Part shown: one piece after another, positions 11,479-21,722 of the stretch
Numbering within the stretch: position 1 is the first letter of the stretch
Layout: the number at the start of each line of letters is the position of its first letter
Source of the DNA: Mixophyes australis
Taxonomy: Eukaryota; Chordata; Amphibia; Anura; Limnodynastidae
Assembly: GCA_036250195.1 (NCBI GenBank)
Contig: JAVHZZ010000002.1
Location: 71,600,205-71,664,204 of the forward strand
Direction: 5' to 3'
DNA: 64,000 nucleotides
The notes under the pieces: generated by a model
Told to the model about the DNA's origin: nothing
The model's input: the letters and a program-made list of their open reading frames with translations, nothing else
Database searches by the model: none
Program-made: the position numbers and the translations under genes

Positions 11479-12883
11479 TAAAGTTTTGCCGACCTCTAAT
11501 ATATCAATTGAGTCTCTGGTGAAGCTCATTCCCAAACTAAACCTTAATTCGTGTTACAGGAAGGGTGTTGTTTCATTAAACAACCTATTCTGTGAATTCC
11601 CTCCTACCGCAGGAGCAATTTAGCATACATGTTATAGCATACATGTTACTGGGTTTTACAAATATCTGAAAATTCAACATTCGGTTAAGGAATCATTAAA
11701 GCTCAAAGAGCCCTTTTCTTACCCCATCTTCTCTAGCTTTACCAAAGGCACAGGTAAAGGAGGCATTACTTTTTGGAATATACATTTAGTACACTTTCAA
11801 ATACCACCCAAATCTCTACAATTAAGCTGAGAAGATTTGAATACTACGTTTATGTCTATTCAATGGGAACATATTTTTATTACCTCCCATAACTTTTTTA
11901 AATAGACTCTATCTCACCCTGGATAGACTATAGAAAATGTGGCCTAACTAATCGAAATTGTGTTGGCATCAGTCTAATGAGATAGGATCAATATCACATA
12001 TGTTCTGGAACCGACCAGTGATTCGTTCCCTATGGCAAACTGATATAAACTTGGCAAATGTGGTTTTAATATTAACATGGAGCTGCACTCCTACACTCCT
12101 ACTCTGGGCAAATCCCTAAACATGTTAGATTTTTGCTGAGCCACATCCTCATCACAACCAGGACAGCCATAGCAAATAAAATTGTATCCAAAATTCAGTT
12201 TAGCTTTCCTATGGAGATGTTAGGAATGGTTTCCTTTGCATGAATATGTCACCCTTTTCTCCAAATATGTAACTAAAACTCTGCAAGCGGAATGCTGTCA
12301 CTGTCCCATAATCCTCCTATTTCCTCCAAAAGCCATCCTTGTCAGTTTTATTCATGTATGATAATCCTCTAATTGCAATAATGTGGGGTGTGTTATGACA
12401 TTATTAGGGGGTGGTTAGATATGGAAGTCTGAAAACAGACAGAGGGACGGCATTCAGAAACTGCTATGTTTACTCATTGCATGTATACTATAGATGCATA
12501 GTAGAAAACTATGTCTATTATATGCAGTATAGTTCAATAATGAAATTCTAAATACATAGCATATACATTTAAAAAAAACAATTATGAATGTCAAAGTAAT
12601 TCTACAACCCTATTAACAAACGATATTTGATTATTTTTTTTTCTACTGGGGTTTACTGTAATAAGATACGCGTTATATTCTTTCCTTGCCTTTAATCATT
12701 AAGCTGGTAGTAACGATTTACTGATTGCTATTTATCATGTTACTACTATGACAACTCCAGCAACATGACATATGATGTAGTCAGTAGAGAGGTTTTGAAA
12801 TGCCCCTCTTTGATGTATGCTTATTTATCAACACAACCCCTCCCCCCTCCTTCCTTTGCCATCATGTACATAGATAGAGGGCT
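11479..12883. other. No recognisable feature
   Basis: AT-rich, without long frames or obvious repeats. The last part (from about 12,830) contains pyrimidine runs that may belong to the 5' side of the following Penelope-like element. Confidence 0.35.
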
Positions 12884-12964
12884 CTGATGACCCTCAGATG
12901 ATCCTCTCCTCAGGAAGGAGCTTGAGTACTGAAATGCATTCCAGCTGAAAGACTCTTACTTGCA

Positions 12965-13905
12965 GTGGGAGCCATACCAGTATTGCCCAAAAGATTCTAC
13001 ATGTTACCCAAAATACATAAAGAAGGCAATCCAAGGAGACCAATAATTTCTGGTAATTGGGACCTTAACGGAAAATATTTCTGGCTGGATAGAGAATGTT
13101 CTAAAACCCTTGGTGAGACGAACACCCAGCAATATCCAGGATACCACGGATATTCTCTGCAAACTTTGAGCCCTGGGTTCATTACCAGAAGGCTCAATAC
13201 TGGCAACTATGGATGTGGAGTCTCTGTGCTCTAACATTCCCCACAAGGATGGCATAGCCGTATGCCAACACTACCTTCAAAAGAACAGTCTAGCCACGGA
13301 GCTGACCCTGCAGCTGATCGGGTTCGTACTCAATCATAATTACTTTTCTTTTGGGAAAGACATATACCTGCAGTGTATGGGAAGTGCCATGGGTAGTAAG
13401 ATGTCACCTCCGTATGCCATCTTTTCATGGCTAAACTAGAGGAGGAATTGTTATCAACTTGCACAATGAAACCTCTAGCATACTTCCGTTATATTGATGA
13501 TTTACTACTGATCTGGACTGGCTCTGAAGATGAGCTGCTGACTTTCCATAAAAATTTCAACAAATTTCACCCAACCATCAGACTCACTCTTACCTACTCA
13601 CAATCTCAGATACATTTCCTGGACATGACCCTATACAATAAAAACAATACTATACAAACATCAGTCTATCATAAACCTACAAGCCGCCCAGCATATTTGA
13701 GATGGAACAGCTTTCACCAAGGACACATAAAAAAGTCCATCATTTACAGATAACTTTTGAGATATGTTCAGACAGAAAACAACACCTGCTATCACTGAGA
13801 AATACATTCCTGCAACAAGGATACCATCCACTAGTTATAGATGAACAGATGCACAGGGCCAAAAGGATCATAGATCCACAGGGCCACAAGGATCCCAAGG
13901 AGTAG
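12965..13905 (+). pseudogene. Penelope-like reverse transcriptase, broken
   Basis: Segments in different frames line up in order along a Penelope RT. KIHKEGNPRRPIIS comes first, then DVESLCSNIPHKDGI (motif A region), then MGSAMGSKMSPP (motif B), then YFRYIDDLLLIW (motif C with the catalytic YIDD), then a thumb-like region. At least three frame changes separate them, at about 13,200, 13,430 and 13,720. In Penelope elements this enzyme makes the cDNA at the target site. The order of motifs makes the family call firm. The enzyme is not expressible from this copy. Confidence 0.85.
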
Positions 13906-14119
13906 CCTCCTGGATTACAAACAGCAGGAGGTTAACAGCAGACTGCCCCTAGTGGTCACTTGCAATCCCCACATGAATATCTTGGGTAAAATTGCTGCTG
14001 ACCTTCAACCCATATTTCAGAAAGACAATAGACTGAAGGAAGTATTCCCAGATTAACCTCTCCTTTCATACAAACAGCCTCCAAATTTAAGAAATCTCAC
14101 TAGAAGTGCCCTCTCATCA

Positions 14120-14611
14120 CCATCAGAGGCTGGCACCTTCTCTTGCAAAAACAAAATATGCAAAACCTGCACCCATGTCCTACCAACAAACACAGTCCAC
14201 ATACCCAACACACAACGGGACTATAAATTCACTGACACATTATCATGTGCATCCTCCAATGTGGTGTACATGATACAGTGTACAAGGTGCCCTGAGGGAA
14301 TTTACATTGGAGAGACCAAGCAGAAACTACAATCCAGGATGGATCTACACAGACACACAATAAACAAAAGTCTGGACACCTCCATGGGTAAACAATTCTC
14401 TGGACCAGGACACAGTATGACCGATTTAAAAGCCCTAATACTGAAAGGTCTTTTTAAAAATGACAGGGAGAGAAAAATCTGGGAATTTAAGCTGATAAGA
14501 ACATTCCAGTCATTGACACAAGGGCTTCATCTAACACCTGGATTTATGACCCACTACTTGGACACACTTTACACCCCACAGCAAAGTCACTCCAGATCTC
14601 TGAACTCATAG
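14120..14611 (+). pseudogene. Penelope-like GIY-YIG endonuclease region
   Basis: The frame contains the cysteine cluster CKNKICKTC (about 14,145-14,171), then VYMIQCTRCPEGIYIGETK with the GIY-YIG-type core, then an arginine and histidine (SRMDLHRH) where the family has catalytic residues. It ends at 14,609-14,611 after a glutamine- and serine-rich tail. In intact elements this domain cuts the target DNA. The stretch is open, but the upstream RT is frameshifted. A UAA near 14,054 separates it from an upstream linker that is still recognisable. Confidence 0.85.
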
Positions 14612-15014
14612 GACTTTACGTTTCCATCCATAAGAAAAACCTCAGTTTTAAGACTTTAGCTTATCTTAATGATATATCCCCCCCCCCCCTGTACAAATTT
14701 CTTGATGTAACAGCTCTTAAATGTTGTGCCTGTTTCTTAGTCATTCATTTGTAAAGTTGCCTGATGAAGGGGCCTCTTTGCTCTGAAAGCTAGCAAATAT
14801 AATCATTTTTTGGGGGGTTAGAAAATGAAGGTCTCCTCTTTAATACTTTTGTCTTTTTTGACATGAAAGTATTTAACATCACATAGATTTTTCTGGCACT
14901 GTACTGAAATAATAATTTTTTGAAATTATTTTTTTGCTACACGTCCAAAAGTTAAAATTGAGTTACATGCGGCTATTCTATAAAAATGACTATTAGTGTC
15001 ATTTTCCAAACTTG

Positions 15015-15347
15015 GGGCCTGATTCATTAAGGATCTTAAATTAAGAAGTTTCTTATTTAAGTCTCCTGGACAAAACCATGTTACAATGCAAGGGGTGCAA
15101 ATTAGTTTTCTGTTTTGCACATAAGTTAAATACCGACTGTTTTTTCATGTAGCACACAAATACTTAATAGCTTATTTGTACACTGAAATTTAAAGTTGAT
15201 ATTTGTGTGCGACATGAAAAAACAGTCAGTATTTAACTTATGTACAAAACAGAAAACTAATTTGCACCCCTTGCATTGTAACATGGTATTGTCCAGGAGA
15301 CTGAAATAAGATACTTCTTAATTTAAGATCCTTAATGAATCAGGCCC
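15015..15347. mobile_element. Palindromic Harbinger-like MITE (family B, 333 bp)
   Basis: The ends are GGGCCTGATTCATTAAGG and its inverted copy, flanked by TTG at 15,012-15,014 and 15,348-15,350. The arms are nearly perfect inverted repeats meeting near 15,185, so the single strand would fold into one long hairpin. Partial copies lie at 48,700-48,979 and 57,604-57,743. Confidence 0.9.
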
Positions 15348-15499
15348 TTGATGTTTATTTTTTTAGTATTGGATTGCAATTTTTAGTCATTAGAATGAAC
15401 AGTTTCAAATACTGAGCTTGAAGGATAGATACCTTTGAAATAACATTAAGAATGAACAACACAGAAATCTCCCAAGGATTGCATTAACAGAATAATGTG

Positions 15500-16296
15500 G
15501 CAGCATACCTCTATTACAACCCATGTGGGCGCACTCCTTTAAATTATCCGGGCATGCTGGAGTCAATAAAACCTACGAATTACTACGTCAACGTTTCTGG
15601 TGGCCTACATTACATTCCGACATTTGAAGATTTGTGGACTCTTGTGCAACTTGTGCTCGTAGTAAGAACCCCAGGCTGGCTCCTTCTGACCTTCCCTTCT
15701 GTATCCCCTCCCTTTTCCTGACCTTCCGTGGCAGAGCATATCCATGGATTTCATCACTGATCTCCCTTCCAGCAACAGTTTTACTGCCATTTGGGTCGTG
15801 GTTGACAGATTTTCAAAGATGGCTCACTTCGTACCCTTGGTCGCTCTCCCCTCCGCATCTCAGCTTGCTCCCATTTTTATCAAGGAAATCTTTAGACTTC
15901 ACAGTTGTCCCCGTGAAATAATCTCGGATCGTGGGGTTCAATTTGTATCACAATTCTGGAGGGCCTTTTGTAAGATTCTTGGCTCCGACCTCAAGTACTC
16001 TTCTGTTTACTATCCCAAAACCAACGGACAGACCAAACAGGTTAACCAGGATCTCAAAGATTTCCTGCAATGCTTCTCTTCTGATAACCAAACTGAGTGG
16101 TCGAGTCTGCTAACCTGGGCCGAGTTCTCCCATAACTTTCATCTTCACGAATCCTCTGGTTCCTCACCTTTCTCTATTGTCTATGGAACCCAACCCACCC
16201 TCCCAGACTTCTTCAGTCACATTTCCTCCCCGGTTCCTGCTGCAGATACCTTAATTCGGAATTTTTCACACATTTGGTCGGTAACCAAGACCAGAC
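15500..16296 (+). pseudogene. Old sushi-type gypsy integrase, 5' part (interrupted)
   Basis: This is the upstream half of an integrase, with the zinc-binding region (GHAG near 15,541 and CATC near 15,647) and the catalytic core. A stop lies in the zinc-binding part, and a frameshift occurs near 15,735. From 15,744 the core is open: MDFITDLP gives the first aspartate and SDRGVQF the second. The third acidic residue of D-D-35-E is a lysine (codon AAA at 16,035), so catalysis would be lost. The frame is cut at 16,296 by the young gypsy element and resumes after 24,739 in the same frame. Everything upstream (gag, PR, RT, RNase H and the 5' LTR) is missing. Confidence 0.88.
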
Positions 16297-16511
16297 TGTC
16301 ACGGGCACTAGGAGTCTTTACCCAGGGATCACCAGGTGGTAGGCTTACCAGAGCAACGTAGATGGTAATAGGGTACTCTGGTAGCTGGGTGATCACGGAA
16401 CAGGAAATGATAGATGATGAGATGCTCAGGAAAGTCTATGACTAGCAGCACTGGTAATATGGAGGTAATAATACACGAGGAACTGTATGGACAAGGGCAC
16501 GTGAAGGTAGA

Positions 16512-16771
16512 CAGTGGTCTGGGATAGCAAGTTGTACCACTGCTATAGTGAGGAGGAATGTCCAACAGAAACAAGGAGGTGATGAGAGTCAGCGGTCTGC
16601 GGATAGCAAGTTGTACCGCTGTCTGAGTGAAGGAATGGAATCCAAGTGGAGGTATCCGGGTAGTCAGTGGTCTGCGGTAGCAAGTTGTACCACTGCTATG
16701 TGAGAGGGTATTGGAACAGGTGATACAGGAAACAGGGATCAGTGGTCTGTCATCAGCAAGTTGTACCACTG
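16512..16771 (-). repeat. Four hairpin repeats in LTR with a compensatory change
   Basis: Units at 16,512-16,542, 16,590-16,621, 16,665-16,695 and 16,740-16,771 share the core 'agcaagttgtacc' and have inverted ends. Three have the stem CAGTGGT/ACCACTG. The second has CAGCGGT/ACCGCTG, so both sides of one base pair changed together. The same four units occur in the 5' LTR at 22,859-23,118. They lie in the transcribed leader. Confidence 0.85.
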
Positions 16772-17544
16772 AATATATATGTGAGGAGGTGCACGGGGAG
16801 AGACTGCAACACAGGATATACACGGGCACCTTATACACGATCCACAGTAATATGCACAATATATATATAAATGACTGAACAGGTCTGCAAATATAGAAAG
16901 TCTCTTGAAGTAGTCCAGCACAAGATAACACAGTCAATGATGGCAATAGACTCAGCGGATAGCAGACTCCAAAGAGAACCAACACAGTCCAGCAAGATAT
17001 GCAATACACCAGCACAGTCAATGAGAAGTATGCATACCGTGGTTCAGAAGCAGGCAGTCAGATAGGAGTGCAGCGATACCTGAGCGGCAGGAGGCCGGCT
17101 GGATGAGAAGTCCCTGGACGGATGACGCAGCGGTCTAGTAGGTGCAGCGCACAGGTAAGTAGACCAACAGGGACACGAATCCACAGGAATCAGTAACACA
17201 TGGAACTGGACTCAGGGAGGACCCAGGAGAATGGAGATGATCCAGCAGAGGAGTAGTAGTTGATGAGATACGAATCCAATGCTGACAGGAGGGTAGAGAC
17301 CAGCGGGACACGTGAAGGCGTGGAGAGCGGATCAGCAGGAGATGGACGATAGCGCTGACAGCAGCAGCGGGACTCTGCGGGCACACGGAGGTAACCAGTA
17401 GCAACCAACAGGTACCAACAGCGATGGAACACGGGAGAGCAGAGTAGACCAGGAGCTGTTGATCACGAAGAGTAGCGGATGGCAATGAGAGCAGCAGTCT
17501 CGAAGGAAACACAGGAGAGCTGAGATGAGGCTGCAATGCACAGG

Positions 17545-18050
17545 GGCAGCGGATAGGAATCAGCTAACAGTCACGATGTTGAACACAGGCGCGTTGCAAG
17601 CTGGAGACTGTAGTGCACGGAGGCAGCGGATAGGAATCAGCTAACAGTCACGATGATGAACACAGGCGAGTTGCAAGCTGGAGACTGTAGTGCACGGAGG
17701 CAGCAGATAGGAATCAGCTAACAGGCACGATGATGAACACAGGCGAGTTGCAAGCTGGAGGCTGAAGTGCACGGAGGCAGCGGATAGGAATCAGCTCACA
17801 GACTTGATGATGAACAGGTGAGTGGATGTGAAGTAAAGGCTGGAGTGCACGGAGGCAGCGGATAGTAATCAGCAAACAGTCACAATGAAATATAATAACG
17901 TTGAGTGGTTTAGAAGACTGTAGTGCACGGAGGCAGCGGATAGGAATCAGCAAACAGTCACAATGATATATAATAGCGTTGAAGTGGTTTAGAAGACTGT
18001 AGTGCACGGAGGCAGCGGATAGGAATCAGCAAACAGTCACGATGATACAG
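17545..18050 (-). repeat. Seven 77-79-bp tandem units in LTR
   Basis: Each unit contains 'ggcagcggataggaatcag'. They start at 17,545, 17,622, 17,699, 17,776, 17,854, 17,932 and 18,011. The matching block in the other LTR is at 23,892-24,397. The predicted proteins with recurring LIPIRCLRALQ-type phrases are by-products of this array. Confidence 0.85.
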
Positions 18051-18059
18051 TTGATGGTA

Positions 18060-18132
18060 GAAGTGGTATGGGAACCACAGTAGTAGAAGTGGTTTGGAAA
18101 CCACAGAGATAGAAGTGGTTTGGAAACCACAG
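18060..18132 (-). repeat. Three 21-bp hairpin units in LTR
   Basis: Copies of 'gaagtggtttggaaaccac' lie at 18,060, 18,086 and 18,112. Each has inverted GTGGT/ACCAC halves. They sit just downstream of the predicted transcription start of the element, so they would form small hairpins near the 5' end of the RNA. Confidence 0.8.
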
Positions 18133-18320
18133 GAATCAGCAGCGCTGAATACACGAGGAATACAGGAACACCTTCAGAGACTCATGGGGAATGAGACTCC
18201 AAGATCAGGCAACGTGGTGTTGACCACAGGTGCTTAATATAGGGAGTGTTGCCTGATCTGCCAATTGAGTTAAAGGGACATACACTGAAGTATAGGAAAG
18301 GGTTGCGCATGCGCAGACCC

Positions 18321-21300
18321 TCAGGATGGAGGACGGCCACGGTTCCTAAATGTCCGGGAAGAAGCACTCACGGTCCGGTGAGTGACAGTACCCCCCCTTT
18401 TAAAGGTGGGCACAGAACGCCTGGAACCGGGCTTGTCCGGATTTTTGGAATAAAACTTCTTCAAAAGGGCAGGAGCATTAAGATCTTCATCTTTGATCCA
18501 AGAGCGCTCCTCAGGACCAAAGCCCTTCCAATGAACGAGGAAGTGGAGGACTCCTCGCGAAATTTTTGCGTCTAGTACCTTAGTAATCTCGAAATCCTCC
18601 TCCTGATGGACTTGAACTGGCTGCGGAGCTGAGGGAGGAGTTGATAAACGGTTGATAATAAGAGGTTTGAGCAAGGATACATGGAAGGCATTAGAAATCC
18701 GAAGATTCTTAGGAAGAAGAAGTTTCACACATACTGGATTGATTACTTGAATGATCCTATATGGACCAATAAAACGAGGGGCGAATTTCCTGGATGGAAC
18801 CTTCAAACGAATATTTTTGGTGGATAACCAGACACGATCTCCAATTTTTAGTGGTGGAATAGCCCGCCTCTTCTTATCTGCGAAAGATTTATATTTGATA
18901 GAAGTCTTCTTTAAACAGGTTTTGACCTGAGACCAGATATTTTTAAAGGTCTGACAAACAGTTTCCACCGCAGGAACTTGGGTGGGCGGGAGGGCAGGAA
19001 ATTCCGGAAAAGACGGATGGTGACCGTAGACCACAAAAAATGGAGTTTTGGATGATGACTCATGGTACATGTTGTTATGGGCGAATTCAGCCCAAGGAAG
19101 CAATTCTACCCAGTTGTCTTGATTGGCTGATGAAAACATTCTTATAAAAGTCTCAAGATCTTGATTGACACGTTCAGTTTGTCCGTTAGATTGCGGATGG
19201 TAAGAAGATGAGAGTGCTAATCGTATGCCCAAGGTTTTACAAAGGGCTCGCCAGAATCTGGAAACGAATTGTACTCCTCTATCAGACACAATCTCAGACG
19301 GACATCCATGGATACGGAAGATCTCTTTAATGAAATGTTCAGCCAGGATAGACGATGAAGGCAAACCAGACAGAGGGATGAAATGAGCCATCTTCGAAAA
19401 TCTGTCCACCACCACCCAAATAGTGTTATGGTTCTTACTAGGTGGTAAGTCAGTAACGAAATCCATACTAATATGGGTCCATGGTTTGGACGGAATGGGT
19501 AGTGGTCGCAGCAACCCTGCTGGAGTTCTGCGGGAGGATTTGAACTGGGAACATAATTCACAGGAAGCAATGAACTCTTTGACGTCTCTCCTCATTGAAG
19601 GCCACCAGTAACTTCGAGAGAGAATCTCAAAGGTCTTGTGTTCACCGGCGTGTCCAGAAAAACGAGAGGCATGGAACCACGAAAGGATTTTCCTCCTTAG
19701 AGTAGGAGGCACGAGGGTCTTCCCAAATGGTAGCGTTCTGGTGGATGAAGCAGCCAGCGAGATACATTTGGGGTCTAGAATGGTATGGTTGGAAACCTCT
19801 TCTATATCAGAGGACGTCACAAAGGCTCTAGATAAAGCGTCCGCTTTTTTGTTCTTGGCAGCTGGTTTGAAGGTTATTATTAATTCAAAACGGGAAAAGA
19901 AAAGAGACCATCTTGCTTGACGAGGGTTCAAGCATTGGGCAGACTGGAGATATGACAAGTTCTTATGATCCGTGAAGATCGTCACCGGATGGCGAGCTCC
20001 CTCCAATAAGTATCTCCATTCCTCTAATGCGGCTTTGATAGCCAGTAATTCCTTGTCCCCGATAGTATAATTCTTCTCTGCGGGCAGGAGACCCCGAGAA
20101 TAGAAGGCACAAGGATGGAATTTTTGCTGTTCCGAGCGTTGGGAGAGAATAGCTCCTAAGCCCACATTAGAGGCATCTACTTCTAGAAAGAAGGGGAGTG
20201 TCACATCAGGCTGTCGAAGGATTGGAGCCGAAGAGAAGGACTCTTTTAGTGTTTGAAAGGCTTGAAGAGCCTCAGGTGACCATTGCTTAGGATTAGCCCC
20301 TTTTCGAGTCAGGGCCACAATAGGAGATGCAATGGAAGAAAAGTCTTGAATGAAGCGTCTATAGTAATTGGCAAAACCTAAAAAACGCTGGATAGCACGA
20401 AGAGTAGTTGGCTGGGGCCAATGTAATACAGCATTCACCTTGTCTGGATCCATCTTCAGGCCAACTCCGGAAACTATATACCCCAAGAATGGAATCTGGG
20501 GTAATTCGAATGAACATTTTTCTAATTTACAGAACAATGAATTTTTCCGTAGCCTGGAGAGGACTTCTGCCACATGTTGGTGGTGAGAAGGCAGGTCCTG
20601 TGAAAAAATCAATATGTCGTCCAGGTAGACGACGACACATACATATAATAAGTCCCGAAAGATCTCATTGATGAAGCCTTGAAAAACAGCGGGGGCATTA
20701 CACAGCCCGAAAGGCATTACCAGATATTCGTAATGCCCGTCTCTGGTGTTAAACGCTGTCTTCCATTCGTCACCGGAACGGATTCTGATTAAATTGTAGG
20801 CACCACGCAGATCCAACTTAGTAAAGATACGGGCTCCCTTGATGCGATCGAATAGCTCAGTGATCAGCGGAATGGGATACCGATTCTTGATAGTAATGGC
20901 ATTGAGTCCACGAAAATCTATGCAAGGGCGTAATGATCCATCCTTCTTTTTGACGAAGAAGAACCCAGCTCCAGCGGGCGAGGTGGAAGGTCGAATGAAC
21001 CCACGCTGGAGGTTCTCCTGTATATACTCAGATGTAGCTTGAGTTTCAGGTAACGAGAGTGGATAGACCCGGCCCCTGGGAGGAGTCTTGCCAGGAAGAA
21101 GGTCGATCGGACAATCCCAAGAACGATGAGGAGGAAGACGTTCAGACTGAGCTTTATCAAAAACATCGGTAAATGAAGCATATTGAGGAGGGAGTCCCGG
21201 TGAGGTAGATGAGATGGAAGCTTGCTGTACCTTGAGAGGAATGACTTGGGAAAGGCAGTGATGGTGACATTCAGACCCCCAAGACGTGACTTGAGGGGTG

Positions 21301-21722
21301 CGCCAGTCAATCTGGGGAGAATGACACTGAAGCCATGGAAGGCCTAAGACAATCGGACTTGTCGTAACAGGAAGGATTAAAAACGATATTTCTTCATGAT
21401 GCAGGGCACCAATCTGAAGGGTTACTGGAGACGTACTCTGGGTGATGAGACCGTTGATGAGACGTGATCCATCTATAGCCGTCACAGTAATGGGTGTTTT
21501 TAAGGTAATCACTGGTAGAGACCATTGATTTACTAATGATTTGGAAATAAAATTTCCTGCTGTTCCGGAATCAATCAATGCCTGTGACTCAAAGGTTTTG
21601 GTAGCAAAGGAAATTGTAACATCAAAAGCGCAGACTTTAGATTTCATAGAAGATGGAGAGGACTCCAGGGACCCTAACTTCACCTCTCCAGAACTAGTTA
21701 GGGCCTGGCATTTCCCGATCTC
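18321..21722 (-). CDS. Gypsy Pol: protease-RT-RNase H-integrase-chromodomain
   Basis: An uninterrupted pol frame, open from 21,722 and probably entered by -1 frameshifting from gag. The only start-like codon near its beginning is a GTG at 21,683, and residue numbers below count from there. Protease: LIDSGTAGNF with D38. Reverse transcriptase: about 200-400, with YLDD at 353-356. RNase H: about 495-610, with D503, E545 and D572. Integrase zinc region: H671, H678, C708, C711. Integrase catalytic core: D741, D801 and E837, exactly 35 residues between the last two. A GPY/F-type motif (FAPRFIGPY) starts at 968. The chromodomain at 1028-1080 ([15 protein letters not shown]) is thought to guide integration in chromoviruses. 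Pol reads through the polypurine tract and stops within the 3' LTR. Length and motif content fit an intact sushi-type polyprotein. Confidence 0.93.
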   Translation of the reverse strand, partial: EIGKCQALTSSGEVKLGSLESSPSSMKSKVCAFDVTISFATKTFESQALIDSGTAGNFISKSLVNQWSLPVITLKTPITVTAIDGSRLINGLITQSTSPVTLQIGALHHEEISFLILPVTTSPIVLGLPWLQCHSPQIDWRTPQVTSWGSECHHHCLSQVIPLKVQQASISSTSPGLPPQYASFTDVFDKAQSERLPPHRSWDCPIDLLPGKTPPRGRVYPLSLPETQATSEYIQENLQRGFIRPSTSPAGAGFFFVKKKDGSLRPCIDFRGLNAITIKNRYPIPLITELFDRIKGARIFTKLDLRGAYNLIRIRSGDEWKTAFNTRDGHYEYLVMPFGLCNAPAVFQGFINEIFRDLLYVCVVVYLDDILIFSQDLPSHHQHVAEVLSRLRKNSLFCKLEKCSFELPQIPFLGYIVSGVGLKMDPDKVNAVLHWPQPTTLRAIQRFLGFANYYRRFIQDFSSIASPIVALTRKGANPKQWSPEALQAFQTLKESFSSAPILRQPDVTLPFFLEVDASNVGLGAILSQRSEQQKFHPCAFYSRGLLPAEKNYTIGDKELLAIKAALEEWRYLLEGARHPVTIFTDHKNLSYLQSAQCLNPRQARWSLFFSRFELIITFKPAAKNKKADALSRAFVTSSDIEEVSNHTILDPKCISLAASSTRTLPFGKTLVPPTLRRKILSWFHASRFSGHAGEHKTFEILSRSYWWPSMRRDVKEFIASCELCSQFKSSRRTPAGLLRPLPIPSKPWTHISMDFVTDLPPSKNHNTIWVVVDRFSKMAHFIPLSGLPSSSILAEHFIKEIFRIHGCPSEIVSDRGVQFVSRFWRALCKTLGIRLALSSSYHPQSNGQTERVNQDLETFIRMFSSANQDNWVELLPWAEFAHNNMYHESSSKTPFFVVYGHHPSFPEFPALPPTQVPAVETVCQTFKNIWSQVKTCLKKTSIKYKSFADKKRRAIPPLKIGDRVWLSTKNIRLKVPSRKFAPRFIGPYRIIQVINPVCVKLLLPKNLRISNAFHVSLLKPLIINRLSTPPSAPQPVQVHQEEDFEITKVLDAKISRGVLHFLVHWKGFGPEERSWIKDEDLNAPALLKKFYSKNPDKPGSRRSVPTFKRGGTVTHRTVSASSRTFRNRGRPPS
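18388..18401 (-). promoter_or_regulatory. Polypurine tract of young gypsy element
   Basis: On the minus strand, AAAAGGGGGGGTAC lies immediately before the 3' LTR start TGTCAC. This is the expected position and composition for the plus-strand primer in LTR retrotransposons. Confidence 0.85.

Larger units (their letters stand above)
12884..14815 (+). mobile_element. Penelope-like element, degenerate
   Basis: Plus-strand remains of a reverse transcriptase are followed by a GIY-YIG endonuclease, the gene order that defines Penelope-like elements. The sequence ends with CTGATGA at 14,761 and GAAA at 14,785. A similar CTGATGA...GAAA pair occurs at 12,884-12,934, before the coding part. Such end sequences are typical of Penelope terminal repeats, which in other animals carry hammerhead ribozyme motifs. 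Frameshifts show this copy cannot encode a working protein. The N-terminal part of the RT ORF is missing, so it is 5' truncated or internally deleted. Confidence 0.8.
16297..18387 (-). repeat. 3' LTR of young gypsy element
   Basis: Read on the minus strand it begins TGTCACTCACCGG and ends CCCGTGACA. The predicted transcription start (18,210) leaves U3 only about 177 bp, with R plus U5 about 1.9 kb. The LTR is full of internal repeats: four 31-32-bp hairpin units, seven units of 77-79 bp, and three 21-bp hairpin units. The last 22 codons of the pol frame, including the stop, lie inside its U3. Confidence 0.95.

Noticed and set aside
17135..17541. 133-codon frame in the LTR
   Set aside because: Composition follows the LTR repeats, several phases are open and no domain is visible. 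Only the longer 230-codon leader frame is kept, as a question.
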